This document shows positions 1 to 12,637 of a stretch of 64,000 nucleotides of DNA, one piece after another (the stretch's first letter is position 1; each line of letters begins with the position of its first letter). The position numbers and the translations under genes are program-made. The notes beneath the pieces were generated by a model. That model worked only from the letters and a program-made list of their open reading frames with translations. It did no database searches and was not told the origin of the DNA. The stretch covers positions 9,610,001-9,674,000 of the forward strand of contig JAYKYS010000012.1 in NCBI GenBank assembly GCA_036924285.1. Direction: 5' to 3'. Source of the DNA: Asterella californica. Lineage: Eukaryota > Streptophyta > Marchantiopsida > Marchantiales > Aytoniaceae.

Positions 1-207
1 ATGAGATTTATGAACAGAAACCGAGCAAAAGTTCCCCAAAGGTGATTGATGGAGCATGCTTATACGGTTCACCAGCTTGGGGTTCTTGTAACAAGCCTGC
101 AACAAACATGAGTGCAATTTTTGCAAACCGTCTAGAACTGTTTGCTCACGATGTGGTACTTGGCTGGTTAGTTCATAAAATGGGACCTGTCTATAATCTA
201 GACATCC

Positions 208-287
208 AGGGCGGTGGCGGAAGAGGCTAGCGCGCCAGTATAAAAGGCTGAGAAGCTGCTGGAGGTTGGGAGTTCGAGTCTCCCCCG
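208..287 (+). tRNA. tRNA-like copy 1 (3' truncated)
   Basis: A box, anticodon-like arm and T arm are present. After CCG the acceptor strand is replaced by an AT-rich sequence (aaatttaatt), so the acceptor stem cannot close. Confidence 0.3.
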
Positions 288-1089
288 AAATTTAATTATT
301 TTTAGTTTATTCTAGAAATTAAAAATAATATACCTTTATGTTTTCAAGTAAAATCCCCCCACTGCAGTCCTTAAATGGATCTTAAGGAACATCAACTTCT
401 TTATATTCATTCTAGAAATTAAAAATAATATACATTTATGTTTCAAAGTAAAATTCCCCCACTGCAGTCCTTAAATGGATCTTAAGGAACATCAACTTCA
501 TAGGGAAACCAATTTTGAGCATCTGTACCTACATACTTCTTTCTATTTATTCTAGAAATTAAAAATAATATACCTTTATGTTTCAAAGTAAAATTCCCCC
601 ACTGCAGTCCTTAAATGGATCTTAAGGAACATCAACTTCATAGTCAGAAACACGAACATGTATAAGAACACCACAAAACTGTTCTTCAAACAGTTTGACA
701 TTGGGTTTATTTTCTTTTTTAACTTTATTAAATAATATATTGATGAAACTAATTCTATCGCTCTTGTTACTTTCGTAAACGCGTCGATCCACGTTTTTTT
801 CTGCAATTCTAGACACGACTGTTATTTAACAATTACTCATAAATATTCAGATTTTCACTAGAACTTACTATAGAACTTTTACATGAGATTTATGAACAGA
901 AACCGAGCAAAAGTTCCCCAAAGGTGTTTGATGGAGCATGCTTATATGGTTCACCAGCTTGGGGTTCTTGTAACGAGCCTGCAACAAACATGAGTGCAAT
1001 TTTTGCAAACCGTCTAGAACTGTTTGCTCACGATGTGGTACTTGGCTGGTTAGTTCATAAAATGGGACCTGTCTATAATCTAGACATCC

Positions 1090-1174
1090 AGGGCGGTGGC
1101 GGAAGAGGCTAGCGCGCCAGTATAAAAGGCTGATAAGCTGCTGGAGGTCGGGAGTTCGAGTCTCCCCCGCCTCA
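1090..1174 (+). tRNA. tRNA-like copy 2
   Basis: Full 85 nt. One G-to-T change at the start of the variable region (CTGATAAG). TTTT lies in the flanking palindrome. Confidence 0.4.
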
Positions 1175-2111
1175 AAACCTTTTGAGGGAAACCAATTTTC
1201 AGCATCTGTACCTACATACTTCTTTCTATTTATTCTAGAAATTAAAAATAATATACCTTTATGTTTCAAAGTAAAAATTCCCCCATTGCAGTCCTTAAAT
1301 GGATCTTAAGAAACATCAACTTCTCTATATTTATTCTATAAATTAAAAATAATATACCTTTATGTTTCAAAGTAAAATCCCCCCACTGCAGTCCTTAAAT
1401 GGATCTTAAGGAACATCAACTTCTTTATATTCATTCTAGAAATTAAAAATAATATACCTTTATGTTTCAAAGTAAAATTCCCCCACTTCAGTCCTTAAAT
1501 GGATCTTAAGGAACATCAACTTCATAGGGAAACCAATTTTGAGCATCTGTACCTACATACTTCTTTATATTTATTCTAGAAATTAAAAATAATATACCTT
1601 TATGTTTCAAAGTAAAATTCCCCCACTGCAGTCCTTAAATGGATCTTAAGGAACATCAACTTCATAGTCTGAAACACGAACATGTATAAGAACACCACAA
1701 AACTGGTCTTCAAACAGTTTGACATTGGGTTTATTTTCTTTTTTACTTTATTAAATAATATATTGATTAAACTAATTCTATCGCTCTTGTTACTTTCGTA
1801 AACGCGTCGATCCACGTTTTTTCTGCAATTCTAGACACGACTGTTATTTAACAATTACTCATAAATATTCAGATTTTCACTAGAACTTACTATAGAACTT
1901 TTACATGAGATTTATGAACAGAAACCGAGCAAAAGTTCCCCAAAGGTGATTGATGGAGCATGCTTATACGGTTCACCAGCTTGGGGTTCTTGTAACAAGC
2001 CTGCAACAAACATGAGTGCAATTTTTGCAAACCGTCTAGAACTGTTTGCTCACAATGTGGTACTTGGCTGGTTAGTTCATAAAATGGGACCTGTCTATAA
2101 TCGAGACATCC

Positions 2112-2196
2112 AGGGCGGTGGCGGAAGAGGCTAGCGCGCCAGTATAAAAGGCTGAGAAGCTGCTGGAGGTCGGGAGTTCGAGTCTCCCCCGCCTCA
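2112..2196 (+). tRNA. tRNA-like copy 3
   Basis: Full length. The downstream palindrome has collapsed (cctcaaaacctcaaaacc), so the nearby TTTT Pol III-type terminator is displaced to the next T run. Confidence 0.38.
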
Positions 2197-3299
2197 AAAC
2201 CTCAAAACCAATTTTCAGCATCTGTACCTACATACTTCTTTCTATTTATTCTAGAAATTAAAAATAATATACCTTTATGTTTCAAAGTAAAAATTCCCCC
2301 ACTGCAGTCCTTAAATGGATCTTAAGAAACATCAACTTCTCTATATTTATTCTAGAAATTAAACATAATATACCTTTATGTTTCAAAGTAAAATCCCCCC
2401 ACTGCAGTCCTTAAATGGATCTTAAGGAACATCAACTTCTTTATATTCATTCTAGAAATAAAAAATAATATACCTTTATGTTTCAAAGTAAAATCCCCCC
2501 ACTGCAGTCCTTAAATGGATCTTAAGGAACATCAACTTCATAGCGAAACCAATTTTGAGCATCTGTACCTACATACTTCTTTATATTTATTCTAGAAATT
2601 AAAAATAATATACCTTTATGTTTCAAAGTAAAATTCCCCCACTGCAGTCCTTAAATGGATCTTAAGGAACATCAACTTCATAGGGAAACCAATTTTGAGC
2701 ATCTGTACCTACATACTTCTTTATATTTATTCTAGAAATTAAAAATAATATACCTTTATGTTTCAAAGTAAAATTCCCCCACTGCAGTCCTTAAATGGAT
2801 CTTAAGGAACATCAACTTCATAGTCTGAAACACGAACATGTATAAGAACACCACAAAACTGTTCTTCAAACAGTTTGACATTGGGTTTATTTTCTTTTTT
2901 AACTTTATTAAATAATATATCGATTAAACTAATTCTATCGCTCTTGTTACTTTCGTAAACGCGTCCTATCGCTCTTGTTACTTTCGTAAACGCGTCGATC
3001 CACGTTTTTTCTGCAATTCTAGACACGACTGTTATTTAACAATTACTCATAAATATTCAGATTTTCACTAGAACTTACTATAGAACTTTTACATGAGATT
3101 TATGAACAGAAACCGAGCAAAAGTTCCCCAAAGGTGATTGATGGAGCATGCTTATACGGTTCACCAGCTTGGGGTTCTTGTAACAAGCCTGCAACAAACA
3201 TGAGTGCAATTTTTGCAAACCGTCTAGAACTGTTTGCTCACAATGTGGTACTTGGCTGGTTAGTTCATAAAATGGGACCTGTCTATAATCGAGACATCC

Positions 3300-3384
3300 A
3301 GGGCGGTGGCGGAAGAGGCTAGCGCGCCAGTATAAAAGGCTGAGAAGCTGCTGGAGGTCGGGAGTTCGAGTCTCCCCCGCCTCA
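3300..3384 (+). tRNA. tRNA-like copy 4
   Basis: Same as the 2112 copy, including the collapsed 3' palindrome. Confidence 0.38.
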
Positions 3385-4448
3385 AAACCTCAAAACCAAT
3401 TTTCAGCATCTGTACCTACATACTTCTTTCTATTTATTCTAGAAATTAAAAATAATATACCTTTATGTTTCAAAGTAAAAATTCCCCCACTGCAGTCCTT
3501 AAATGGATCTTAAGAAACATCAACTTCTCTATATTTATTCTAAACATAATATACCTTTATGTTTCAAAGTAAAATCCCCCCACTGCAGTCCTTAAATGGA
3601 TCTTAAGGAACATCAACTTCTTTATATTCATTCTAGAAATAAAAAATAATATACCTTTATGTTTCAAAGTAAAATCCCCCCACTGCAGTCCTTAAATGGA
3701 TCTTAAGGAACATCAACTTCATAGCGAAACCAATTTTGAGCATCTGTACCTACATACTTCTTTATATTTATTCTAGAAATTAAAAATAATATACCTTTAT
3801 GTTTCAAAGTAAAATTCCCCCACTGCAGTCCTTAAATGGATCTTAAGGAACATCAACTTCATAGGGAAACCAATTTTGAGCATCTGTACCTACATACTTC
3901 TTTATATTTATTCTAGAAATTAAAAATAATATACCTTTATGTTTCAAAGTAAAATTCCCCCACTGCAGTCCTTAAATGGATCTTAAGGAACATCAACTTC
4001 ATAGTCAGAAACACGAACATGTATAAGAACACCATAAAACTGTTCCTCAAACAGTTTGACATTGGGTTTATTTTCTTTTTTACTTTATTAAATAATATAT
4101 TGATTAAACTAATTCTATCGCTCTTGTTACTTTCGTAAACGCGTCGATCCACGTTTTTTCTGCAATTGTAGACACGACTGTTATTTAACAATTACTCATA
4201 AATATTCAGATTTTCACTAGAACTTACTATAGAACTTTTACATGAGATTTATGAACAGAAACCGAGCAAAAGTTCCCCAAAGGTGATTGATGGAGCATGC
4301 TTATACGGTTCACCAGCTTGGGGTTCTTGTAACAAGCCTGCAACAAACATGAGTGCAATTTTTGCAAACCGTCTAGAACTGTTTGCTCACGATGTGGTAC
4401 TTGGCTGGTTAGTTCATAAAATGGGACCTGTCTATAATCTAGACATCC

Positions 4449-4533
4449 AGGGCGGTGGCGGAAGAGGCTAGCGCGCCAGTATAAAAAGCTGAGAAGCTGC
4501 TGGAGGTAGGGAGTTCGAGTCTCCCCCGCCTCA
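4449..4533 (+). tRNA. tRNA-like copy 5
   Basis: Full length. G-to-A at the 3' end of the anticodon-like loop (ATAAAAA) and GTAGGG before the T stem. Confidence 0.38.
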
Positions 4534-5333
4534 AAACCTTTTGAGGGAAACCAATTTTCAGCATCTGTACCTACATACTTCTTTCTATTTATTCTAGAAA
4601 TTAAAAACAATATACCTTTATGTTTCAAAGTAAAAATTCCCCCACTGCAGTCCTTAAATGGATCTTAAGGAACATCAACTTCTCTATATTTATTCTAGAA
4701 ATTAAAAATAATATACCTTTATGTTTCAAAGTAAAAATTCCCCCACTGCAGTCCTTAAATGGATCTTAAGGAACATCAACTTCTTTATATTTATTCTGGA
4801 AATTAAAAATAATATACCTTTATGTTTAAAATTAAAATCCCCCCACTGCAGTCCTTAAATGGATCTTAAGGAACATCAACTTCATAGTCTGAAACACGAA
4901 CATGTATAAGAACACCACAAAACTGTTCTTCAAACAGTTTGACATTGGGTTTATTTTCTTTTTTAACTTTATTAAATAATATATGGATTAAACTAATTCT
5001 ATCGCTCTTGTTACTTTCGTAAACGCGTCGATCCACGTTTTTTTCTGCAATTCTAGACACGACTGTTATTTAACAATTACTCATAAATATTCAGATTTTC
5101 ACTAGAACTTACTATAGAACTTTTACATGAGATTTATGAACAGAAACCGAGCAAAAGTTCCCCAAAGGTGATTGATAGAGCATGCTTATGCGGTTCACCA
5201 GCTTGGGGTTCTTGTAACGAGCCTGCAACAAACATGAGTGCAATTTTTGCAAACCGTCTAGAACTGTTTGCTCACGATGTGGTACTTGGCTGGTTAGTTC
5301 ATAAAATGGGACCTGTCTATAATCTAGACATCC

Positions 5334-5418
5334 AGGGCGGTGGCGGAAGAGGCTAGCGCGCCAGTATAAAAGGCTGAGAAGCTGCTGGAGGTCGGGAGTT
5401 CGAGTCTCCCCCGCCTCA
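5334..5418 (+). tRNA. tRNA-like copy 6
   Basis: Full length with the consensus sequence and an intact 3' palindrome with TTTT. Confidence 0.4.
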
Positions 5419-6376
5419 AAACCTTTTGAGGGAAACCAATTTTCAGCATCTGTACCTACATACTTCTTTCTATTTATTCTAGAAATAAAAAATAATATAC
5501 CTTTATGTTTCAAAGTAAAAATTCCCCCATTGCAGTCCTTAAATGGATCTTAAGAAACATCAACTTCTCTATATTTATTCTAGAAATTAAAAATAATATA
5601 CCTTTATGTTTCAAAGTAAAATCCCCCCACTGCAGTCCTTAAATGGATCTTAAGGAACATCAACTTCTTTATATTCATTCTAGAAATTAAAAATAATATA
5701 CCTTTATGTTTCAAAGTAAAATTCCCCCACTTCAGTCCTTAAATGGATCTTAAGGAACATCAACTTCATAGGGAAACCAATTTTGAGCATCTGTACCTAT
5801 ATACTTCTTTATATTTATTCTAGAAATTAAAAATAATATACCTTTATGTTTCAAAGTAAAATTCCCCCACTGCAGTCCTTAAATGGATCTTAAGGAACAT
5901 CAACTTCAAAGTCTGAAACACGAACATGTATAAGAACACCACAAAACTGTTCTTCAAACAGTTTGACATTGGGTTTATTTTCTTTAAATAATATATAGAT
6001 TAAACTAATTCTATCGCTCTTGTTACTTTCGTAAACGCGTCCTATCGCTCTTGTTACTTTCGTAAATGCGTCGATCCATGTTTTTTTCTGCAATTCTAGA
6101 CACGACTGTTATTTAACAATTACTCGTAAATATTCAGATTTTCACTAGAACTTACTATAGAACTTTTACATGAGATTTATGAACAGAAACCGAGCAAAAG
6201 TTCCCTAAAGGTGATTGATGGAGCATGCTTATACGGTTCACCAGCTTGGGGTTCATGTAACAAGCCTGCAACAAACATGAGTGCAATTTTTGCAAACCGT
6301 CTAGAACTGTTTGCTCACGATGTGGTACTTGGCTGGTTAGTTCATAAAATGGGACCTGTCTATAATCTAGACATCC

Positions 6377-6461
6377 AGGGCGGTGGCGGAAGAGGCTAGC
6401 GCGCCCGTATAAAAGGCTGAGAAGCTGCTGGAGTTCGGGAGTTCGAGTCTTCCCCGCCTCA
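6377..6461 (+). tRNA. tRNA-like copy 7
   Basis: Full length. CCAGT changed to CCCGT weakens the anticodon-like stem. GAGTTCGGG precedes the T stem, and a T-stem G-U replaces G-C (CTTCC). It is the last copy before the 1360-bp repeat block. Confidence 0.36.
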
Positions 6462-6487
6462 AAACCTTTTGAGGGAAACCAATTTTC

Positions 6488-9400
6488 AGCATCTGTACCT
6501 ACATACTTCTTTATATTTATTCTAGAAATTAAAAATAATATACCTTTATGTTTCAAAGTAAAATTCCCCCACTGCAGTCCTTAAATGGATCTTAAGGAAC
6601 ATCAACTTCTCTATATTTATTCTAGAAATTAAAAATAATATACCTTTATGTTTCAAAGTAAAATCCCCCCACTGCAGTCCTTAAATGGATCTTAAGGAAC
6701 ATCAACTTCTCTATATTTATTCTAGAAATTAAAAATAATATATCTTTATATTTCAAAGTAAAATCCCCCCACTGCAGTCCTTAAATGGATCTTAAAGAAC
6801 ATCAACTTCTTTATATTCATTCTAGAAATTAAAAATAATATACCTTTATGTTTCAAAGTAAAATTCCCCCACTGCAGTCCTTAAATGGATCTTAATGAAC
6901 ATCAACTTGTTTATATTTATTGTAGAAATTAAAAATAATATACCTTTATGTTTCAAAGTAAAATTCCCCCACTGGAGTCCTTAAATGGATCTTAAGGAAC
7001 ATCAACTTCATAGGGAAACCAATTTTGAGCATCTGTACCTACATACTTCTTTATATTTATTCTAGAAATTAAAAATAATATACCTTTATGTTTCAAAGTA
7101 AAATTCCCCCACTGGAGTCCGTAAATGGATCTTAAGGAACATCAACTTCATAGTCAGAAACACGAACATGTATAAGAACACCACAAAACTGTGCTTTAAC
7201 AATTACGACTGTTATTTAATTTATATCCGATCTTCTCAGTACCGTCTTCCAGTCTTCTCTTAATGAACATCAACTTGTTTATATTTATTGTAGAAATTAA
7301 AAATAATATACCTTTATGTTTCAAAGTAAAATTCCCCCACTGCAGTCCTTAAATGGATCTTAAAGAACATCATACTTCTTTATATTTATTCTAGAAATTA
7401 AAAATAATATACCCTTTATGTTTCAAAGTAAAAATTCCCCCACTGCAGTCCTTAAATGGATCTTAAGGAACATCAACTTCTCTATATTTATTCTAGAAAT
7501 TAAAAATAATATACCTTTATGTTTCAAAGTAAAATTCCCCCACAGCAGTCCTTAAATGGATCCTCGAACTCCCCGCCTCAAAACCTTTTGAGGGAAACCA
7601 ATTTTGAGCATCTGTACCTACATACTTCTTTATATTTATTCTAGAAATTAAAAATAATATACCTTTATGTTTCAAAGTAAAAATTCCCCCACTGCAGTCA
7701 TTAAATGGATCTTAAGGAACATCAACTTCTCTATATTTTTTCTAGAAATTAAAAATAATATACCTTTATGTTTCAAAGTAAAATTCCCCCACTGCAATCC
7801 TTAAATGGATCTTAAGGAACATCAACTTCATAGGGAAACCAATTTTGAGCATCTGTACCTACATACTTCTTTATATTTATTCTAGAAATTAAAAATAATA
7901 TACCTTTATGTTTCAAAGTAAAATTCCCCCACTGCAGTCCTTAAATGGATCTTAAGGAACATCAACTTCTCTATATTTATTCTAGAAATTAAAAATAATA
8001 TACCTTTATGTTTCAAAGTAAAATCCCCCCACTGCAGTCCTTAAATGGATCTTAAGGAACATCAACTTCTCTATATTTATTCTAGAAATTAAAAATAATA
8101 TATCTTTATATTTCAAAGTAAAATCCCCCCACTGCAGTCCTTAAATGGATCTTAAAGAACATCAACTTCTTTATATTCATTCTAGAAATTAAAAATAATA
8201 TACCTTTATGTTTCAAAGTAAAATTCCCCCACTGCAGTCCTTAAATGGATCTTAATGAACATCAACTTGTTTATATTTATTGTAGAAATTAAAAATAATA
8301 TACCTTTATGTTTCAAAGTAAAATTCCCCCACTGGAGTCCTTAAATGGATCTTAAGGAACATCAACTTCATAGGGAAACCAATTTTGAGCATCTGTACCT
8401 ACATACTTCTTTATATTTATTCTAGAAATTAAAAATAATATACCTTTATGTTTCAAAGTAAAATTCCCCCACTGGAGTCCGTAAATGGATCTTAAGGAAC
8501 ATCAACTTCATAGTCAGAAACACGAACATGTATAAGAACACCACAAAACTGTGCTTTAACAATTACGACTGTTATTTAATTTATATCCGATCTTCTCAGT
8601 ACCGTCTTCCAGTCTTCTCTTAATGAACATCAACTTGTTTATATTTATTGTAGAAATTAAAAATAATATACCTTTATGTTTCAAAGTAAAATTCCCCCAC
8701 TGCAGTCCTTAAATGGATCTTAAAGAACATCATACTTCTTTATATTTATTCTAGAAATTAAAAATAATATACCCTTTATGTTTCAAAGTAAAAATTCCCC
8801 CACTGCAGTCCTTAAATGGATCTTAAGGAACATCAACTTCTCTATATTTATTCTAGAAATTAAAAATAATATACCTTTATGTTTCAAAGTAAAATTCCCC
8901 CACAGCAGTCCTTAAATGGATCCTCGAACTCCCCGCCTCAAAACCTTTTGAGGGAAACCAATTTTGAGCATCTGTACCTACATACTTCTTTATATTTATT
9001 CTAGAAATTAAAAATAATATACCTTTATGTTTCAAAGTAAAAATTCCCCCACTGCAGTCATTAAATGGATCTTAAGGAACATCAACTTCTCTATATTTTT
9101 TCTAGAAATTAAAAATAATATACCTTTATGTTTCAAAGTAAAATTCCCCCACTGCAATCCTTAAATGGATCTTAAGGAACATCAACTTCATAGGGAAACC
9201 AATTTTGAGCATCTGTACCTACATACTTCTTTATATTTATTCTAGAAATTAAAAATAATATACCTTTATGTTTCAAAGTAAAATTCCCCCACTGCAGTCC
9301 TTAAATGGATCTTAAGGAACATCAACTTCTCTATATTTATTCTAGAAATTAAAAATAATATACCTTTATGTTTCAAAGTAAAATCCCCCCACTGCAGTCC

Positions 9401-12049
9401 TTAAATGGATCTTAAGGAACATCAACTTCTCTATATTTATTCTAGAAATTAAAAATAATATATCTTTATATTTCAAAGTAAAATCCCCCCACTGCAGTCC
9501 TTAAATGGATCTTAAAGAACATCAACTTCTTTATATTCATTCTAGAAATTAAAAATAATATACCTTTATGTTTCAAAGTAAAATTCCCCCACTGCAGTCC
9601 TTAAATGGATCTTAATGAACATCAACTTGTTTATATTTATTGTAGAAATTAAAAATAATATACCTTTATGTTTCAAAGTAAAATTCCCCCACTGGAGTCC
9701 TTAAATGGATCTTAAGGAACATCAACTTCATAGGGAAACCAATTTTGAGCATCTGTACCTACATACTTCTTTATATTTATTCTAGAAATTAAAAATAATA
9801 TACCTTTATGTTTCAAAGTAAAATTCCCCCACTGGAGTCCGTAAATGGATCTTAAGGAACATCAACTTCATAGTCAGAAACACGAACATGTATAAGAACA
9901 CCACAAAACTGTGCTTTAACAATTACGACTGTTATTTAATTTATATCCGATCTTCTCAGTACCGTCTTCCAGTCTTCTCTTAATGAACATCAACTTGTTT
10001 ATATTTATTGTAGAAATTAAAAATAATATACCTTTATGTTTCAAAGTAAAATTCCCCCACTGCAGTCCTTAAATGGATCTTAAAGAACATCATACTTCTT
10101 TATATTTATTCTAGAAATTAAAAATAATATACCCTTTATGTTTCAAAGTAAAAATTCCCCCACTGCAGTCCTTAAATGGATCTTAAGGAACATCAACTTC
10201 TCTATATTTATTCTAGAAATTAAAAATAATATACCTTTATGTTTCAAAGTAAAATTCCCCCACAGCAGTCCTTAAATGGATCCTCGAACTCCCCGCCTCA
10301 AAACCTTTTGAGGGAAACCAATTTTGAGCATCTGTACCTACATACTTCTTTATATTTATTCTAGAAATTAAAAATAATATACCTTTATGTTTCAAAGTAA
10401 AAATTCCCCCACTGCAGTCATTAAATGGATCTTAAGGAACATCAACTTCTCTATATTTTTTCTAGAAATTAAAAATAATATACCTTTATGTTTCAAAGTA
10501 AAATTCCCCCACTGCAATCCTTAAATGGATCTTAAGGAACATCAACTTCATAGGGAAACCAATTTTGAGCATCTGTACCTACATACTTCTTTATATTTAT
10601 TCTAGAAATTAAAAATAATATACCTTTATGTTTCAAAGTAAAATTCCCCCACTGCAGTCCTTAAATGGATCTTAAGGAACATCAACTTCTCTATATTTAT
10701 TCTAGAAATTAAAAATAATATACCTTTATGTTTCAAAGTAAAATCCCCCCACTGCAGTCCTTAAATGGATCTTAAGGAACATCAACTTCTCTATATTTAT
10801 TCTAGAAATTAAAAATAATATATCTTTATATTTCAAAGTAAAATCCCCCCACTGCAGTCCTTAAATGGATCTTAAAGAACATCAACTTCTTTATATTCAT
10901 TCTAGAAATTAAAAATAATATACCTTTATGTTTCAAAGTAAAATTCCCCCACTGCAGTCCTTAAATGGATCTTAATGAACATCAACTTGTTTATATTTAT
11001 TGTAGAAATTAAAAATAATATACCTTTATGTTTCAAAGTAAAATTCCCCCACTGGAGTCCTTAAATGGATCTTAAGGAACATCAACTTCATAGGGAAACC
11101 AATTTTGAGCATCTGTACCTACATACTTCTTTATATTTATTCTAGAAATTAAAAATAATATACCTTTATGTTTCAAAGTAAAATTCCCCCACTGGAGTCC
11201 GTAAATGGATCTTAAGGAACATCAACTTCATAGTCAGAAACACGAACATGTATAAGAACACCACAAAACTGTGCTTTAACAATTACGACTGTTATTTAAT
11301 TTATATCCGATCTTCTCAGTACCGTCTTCCAGTCTTCTCTTAATGAACATCAACTTGTTTATATTTATTGTAGAAATTAAAAATAATATACCTTTATGTT
11401 TCAAAGTAAAATTCCCCCACTGCAGTCCTTAAATGGATCTTAAAGAACATCATACTTCTTTATATTTATTCTAGAAATTAAAAATAATATACCCTTTATG
11501 TTTCAAAGTAAAAATTCCCCCACTGCAGTCCTTAAATGGATCTTAAGGAACATCAACTTCTCTATATTTATTCTAGAAATTAAAAATAATATACCTTTAT
11601 GTTTCAAAGTAAAATTCCCCCACAGCAGTCCTTAAATGGATCCTCGAACTCCCCGCCTCAAAACCTTTTGAGGGAAACCAATTTTGAGCATCTGTACCTA
11701 CATACTTCTTTATATTTATTCTAGAAATTAAAAATAATATACCTTTATGTTTCAAAGTAAAAATTCCCCCACTGCAGTCATTAAATGGATCTTAAGGAAC
11801 ATCAACTTCTCTATATTTTTTCTAGAAATTAAAAATAATATACCTTTATGTTTCAAAGTAAAATTCCCCCACTGCAATCCTTAAATGGATCTTAAGGAAC
11901 ATCAACTTCATAGGGAAACCAATTTTGAGCATCTGTACCTACATACTTCTTTATATTTATTCTAGAAATTAAAAATAATATACCTTTATGTTTCAAAGTA
12001 AAATTCCCCCACTGCAGTCCTTAAATGGATCTTAAGGAACATCAACTTC
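6488..12049 (+). repeat. 1360-bp higher-order repeat, about 4.1 copies
   Basis: Landmarks recur exactly 1360 bp apart, for example the GTGCTTTAACAATTACG junction near 7189, 8549, 9909 and 11269. Copies look identical by eye. Each period is built from 100/140-bp subrepeats plus a roughly 70-bp module (TTATATCCGATCTTCTC...) and a short inverted T-arm relic (CTCGAACTCCCCGCC). No tRNA-like sequence or conserved body occurs in this 5.5 kb. The same 70-bp module is found singly near 42890, 47635 and 52700. Confidence 0.9.
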
Positions 12050-12443
12050 ATAGGGAAACCAATTTTGAGCATCTGTACCTACATACTTCTTTATATTTAT
12101 TCTAGAAATTAAAAATAATATACCTTTATGTTTCAAAGTAAAATTCCCCCACTGCAGTCCTTAAATGGATCTTAAGGAACATCAACTTCATAGTCAGAAA
12201 CACGAACATGTATTAGAACACCACAAAACTGTTCCTCAAACAGTTTGACATTGGGTTTATTTTCTTTTTTACTTTATTAAATAATATATTGATTAAACTA
12301 ATTCTATCGCTCTTGTTACTTTCGTAAACGCGTCGATCCACGTTTTTTCTGCAATTCTAGACACGACTGTTATTTAACAAATACTCATAAATATTCAGAT
12401 TTTCACTATAACTTACTATAGAACTTTTACATGAGATTTATGA

Positions 12444-12575
12444 ACAGAAACCGAGCAAAAGTTCCCCAAAGGTGATTGATGGAGCATGCTTATACGGTTC
12501 ACCAGCTTGGGGTTCTTGTAACAAGCCTGCAACAAACATGAGTGCAATTTTTGCAAACCGTCTAGAACTGTTTGC
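12444..12575 (+). ncRNA. Candidate Sm-site small RNA in the unit body (representative)
   Basis: This is the representative unit; the same arrangement is in nearly every complete unit. Seen: AATTTTTG at 12546-12553 matches the Sm-binding consensus. It runs straight into a perfect 6-bp hairpin, GCAAAC (12553-12558), 11-nt loop, GTTTGC (12570-12575). About 75 nt upstream is a possible 5' splice site, CAAAG|GTGATT, with GT at 12472-12473. A small hairpin (CTTG-taa-CAAG) lies between them. Known: SL RNAs and U snRNAs carry an Sm site next to a 3' hairpin, and SL RNA genes are commonly in tandem arrays of around 1 kb. Inference: the body may be an SL or snRNA-like gene. It matches no snRNA I know, and the donor is weak, lacking G at +5. 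The boundaries are estimates. Confidence 0.25.
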
Positions 12576-12637
12576 TCACGATGTGGTACTTGGCTGGTTA
12601 GTTCATAAAATGGGACCTGTCTATAATCTAGACATCC

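Noticed and set aside
42..230. Repeated 62-codon + strand frame in most units (starting GTG)
   Set aside because: Differences among units are mostly amino-acid changing (G/R, K/E, D/N/Y, L/R), it often lacks an ATG, and its end is the tRNA-like A box. It follows from conserved DNA, not from coding.
12576..12620. Resemblance of GGTACTTGGCTGGTTAGTTC to a piece of 5S rRNA
   Set aside because: Segments are in the wrong order and no 5S arms or length fit.
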